DNA of 64,000 nucleotides, taken from Acidimicrobiaceae bacterium RAAP-2 (GTDB lineage: Bacteria; Actinomycetota; Acidimicrobiia; Acidimicrobiales; RAAP-2). Where the stretch lies: positions 21,173 to 85,172 of the forward strand of contig LMAD01000006.1 in NCBI GenBank assembly GCA_001443545.1. Direction: 5' to 3'. A program made the translations under genes and the position numbers. Position 1 is the stretch's first letter. Each line of letters starts with the position of its first letter. Positions 62,655 through 64,000 of the stretch are shown piece by piece. The notes under the pieces were generated by a model, which did not search any database, was not told the DNA's origin, and saw only the letters and a program-made list of their open reading frames with translations.

Positions 62655-64000
62655 CTACGTCACCATGATGGTCGTGCGGCAGTTGAGCGCCGAGTCATAG
62701 GGCTTGGCCACGAACGTTGAAGCGCCAAAGGCTGCGACATGGAATGTGACGCCCCGCACGTGCAGATTGACGAGAATACCCTCGAGATACGACGCCGCCA
62801 GGTGCGCACGGTTCGCGGAGACGGCTTCGTTAACGCTCGTCGTGCCGGTCGAACTGGCGTAGCCATCGATGCTCACTGCGGTCGAGTGGTGCGCCTTGAT
62901 CTCGTGCGCCAGCACGTTGAGCAAGTGCTTGGAGGTCGACGACAGTTCCCACGAATTGGACGCGTAGTAGAGCACAGCCGAGGTGACATGTGGCACTGGC
63001 TTGGGGCGGACGATCTTGGGAGAGGTCACGGAGTACGAGATCGACGCCGTCGCGACCTGTCCATCGGCCGCAGTTGCGGTCACGGTGTAGGTGAAGTGTC
63101 CGGCCCTGGTCGTGTCCAACACTCCAGTGCCAGCGCTCGACGATCCATCGGTGCAGGAGGTGACGGCCGGAGCCCCTGACGCGCTAGTGCACGTGAACGA
63201 GGTGGAGACCACCTGTCCACGCGTGTAACTTCCGCCACCGCTTGGTGTGGTGATCGTCACCATCGGAACGGGCGGCGTGGCGACCGTCGCGCTCGCGGTG
63301 CTCGTGGCACTGGCGGCCCCGGCGGTGTTGGTCTCGGTGATGGCGACACTGATGGTCTGGCCGAAGTCACCGGAGTTCACCACGTAGGTCGATCCGGTGG
63401 CCCCGGTGATGGAACCGTTCGCGTTGGACCACTGGTAGGCGGCGGTCGGGGTCGGGCTACCAGTAACCGTTCCGGGCACCGCACTCAAGGTCTGACCCAC
63501 GACCGGGCTGCCGGTGATGGTGGCGCCCGAGATGGTGGGGGTGGAGATGGTAGGAATCCAGATGATGGGAGGACTGGACGGGGCCGTCACCGTCGCGGTC
63601 GCCGAGCTGGTCGCCGTAGCGGACCCGGCGGTATTGGTCTCGGTGATGGTGACGGTGATGGTCTGGCCGAGCTCGGCCGAACCCGCCACGTAGGTCGAAC
63701 TCGTGGCCCCGGAGATCGGACCGGACCCGGTGGACCACTGGTAGGTGGGGCTGGGGCTCGGACTGCCGGTCACCGTTCCGGGAACCGCACTGAGGGTCTG
63801 GCCCACGACCGGGCTGCCGGTGATGGTGGCGCCCGAGATGGTGGGGATCGAAGACGAGGACGTGACCGTTGCGGTCGCGGAACTGGTGGCACTGGCGGAC
63901 CCGGCGGTATTGGTCTCGGTGATGGTGACGGTGATGGTCTGGCCGAGCTCGGCCGAACCCGCCACGTAGGTCGAACTCGTGGCCCCGGAGATCGGACCGG
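62655..64000 (-). CDS. Repeat-rich surface protein with C-terminal OmpA-like domain (5' end outside window)
   Basis: 448 codons are visible; the frame runs off the right edge. From the N-terminal side there are at least two near-identical 92-residue Ig-like repeats (PTISGATITGSPVVGQTLSA, TYQWS, TITVTITETNTAGSA) and a more diverged third. An Ig-like/cadherin-like module with Cys pairs follows (FTCTSASGAPAVTSC). The last 110 residues are OmpA-like (YYASNSWELSS, VSIDGYASSTGTTSVN, ANRAHLAASYLE). Like the FN3/OmpA protein near 13.3 kb it is probably wall-associated. Confidence 0.82.
   Translation of the reverse strand, partial: GPISGATSSTYVAGSAELGQTITVTITETNTAGSASATSSATATVTSSSSIPTISGATITGSPVVGQTLSAVPGTVTGSPSPSPTYQWSTGSGPISGATSSTYVAGSAELGQTITVTITETNTAGSATATSSATATVTAPSSPPIIWIPTISTPTISGATITGSPVVGQTLSAVPGTVTGSPTPTAAYQWSNANGSITGATGSTYVVNSGDFGQTISVAITETNTAGAASATSTASATVATPPVPMVTITTPSGGGSYTRGQVVSTSFTCTSASGAPAVTSCTDGSSSAGTGVLDTTRAGHFTYTVTATAADGQVATASISYSVTSPKIVRPKPVPHVTSAVLYYASNSWELSSTSKHLLNVLAHEIKAHHSTAVSIDGYASSTGTTSVNEAVSANRAHLAASYLEGILVNLHVRGVTFHVAAFGASTFVAKPYDSALNCRTTIMVT
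63621..64000. repeat. 276-bp tandem repeat inside the surface-protein gene
   Basis: Bases 63621-63724 recur exactly at 63897-64000, an offset of 276 bases, and the copy continues to the window edge. The 276-base period equals 92 codons, one Ig-like module. A third, diverged copy lies at about 63330-63530. Confidence 0.9.

Noticed and set aside
62655..64000. CRISPR-like array from the regular repeats
   Set aside because: Repeats are 276 bases, lie in frame inside a gene and have no short spacers.

Overview
The window is GC-rich DNA with dense, frequently overlapping genes. It carries mycofactocin genes, a WhiB regulator beside a PdtaS-type kinase, DUF3107, DUF3090 and SCO1664-family proteins, and an NDMA-dependent alcohol dehydrogenase. 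Together these point to an actinobacterium. A complete System I cytochrome c maturation operon is less usual for that phylum and suggests a deep-branching lineage such as Acidimicrobiia; that placement is inference.

Region 1 (1-8.2 kb): a mycofactocin locus (mftC partial, mftB, mftA on minus; mftF divergent on plus), an NDMA-dependent alcohol dehydrogenase, argS, acnA and two small hypothetical genes. Region 2 (8.3-24.6 kb): a 1647-residue secreted beta-rich protein coupled to an FN3/OmpA-like protein, then PsiE, isochorismatase-like, SulP, DUF5666, PIG-L deacetylase, DEAD-box helicase, peroxiredoxin, a secreted beta-propeller, DedA and an Fpg/Nei glycosylase. Region 3 (24.7-44.5 kb): an FrhB-like protein coupled to the phosphatase/DUF3090/SCO1664 cassette, SIMPL, MFS, etfBA, GDPD, whiB1/pdtaS with PHP and DUF3107 genes, dgt, an SCO1-like protein, a PAS/GAF/EAL protein, an SDR, mrp and a SufR-like regulator.

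Region 4 (44.5-58.4 kb): vapBC, then a tightly overlapping minus-strand operon gmd-ccmABCDEFGHI that includes a 30-codon ccmD. It is followed by a glycosyltransferase, a TetR regulator, a low-molecular-weight phosphatase, a YeiH-type exporter with a divergent LysR gene, a PAP2 phosphatase and a CDF transporter.

Region 5 (58.6-62.6 kb) is a decaying accessory island. It holds an AbiEi/AbiEii pair whose toxin gene has an in-frame TGA, a 35-bp perfect palindrome before abiEi, an MntA/HepT pair whose hepT start is frameshifted, an integrase 3' remnant whose expected catalytic Tyr is His, a small toxin/RHH-antitoxin pair with a leaderless-type promoter, and the 3' scrap of an acyl-CoA dehydrogenase gene. 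The window ends inside a tandem-repeat surface protein with a C-terminal OmpA-like domain.

No rRNA, tRNA, CRISPR array or intact insertion sequence was recognised by eye. All functional calls rest on motif recognition and context, without database searches.
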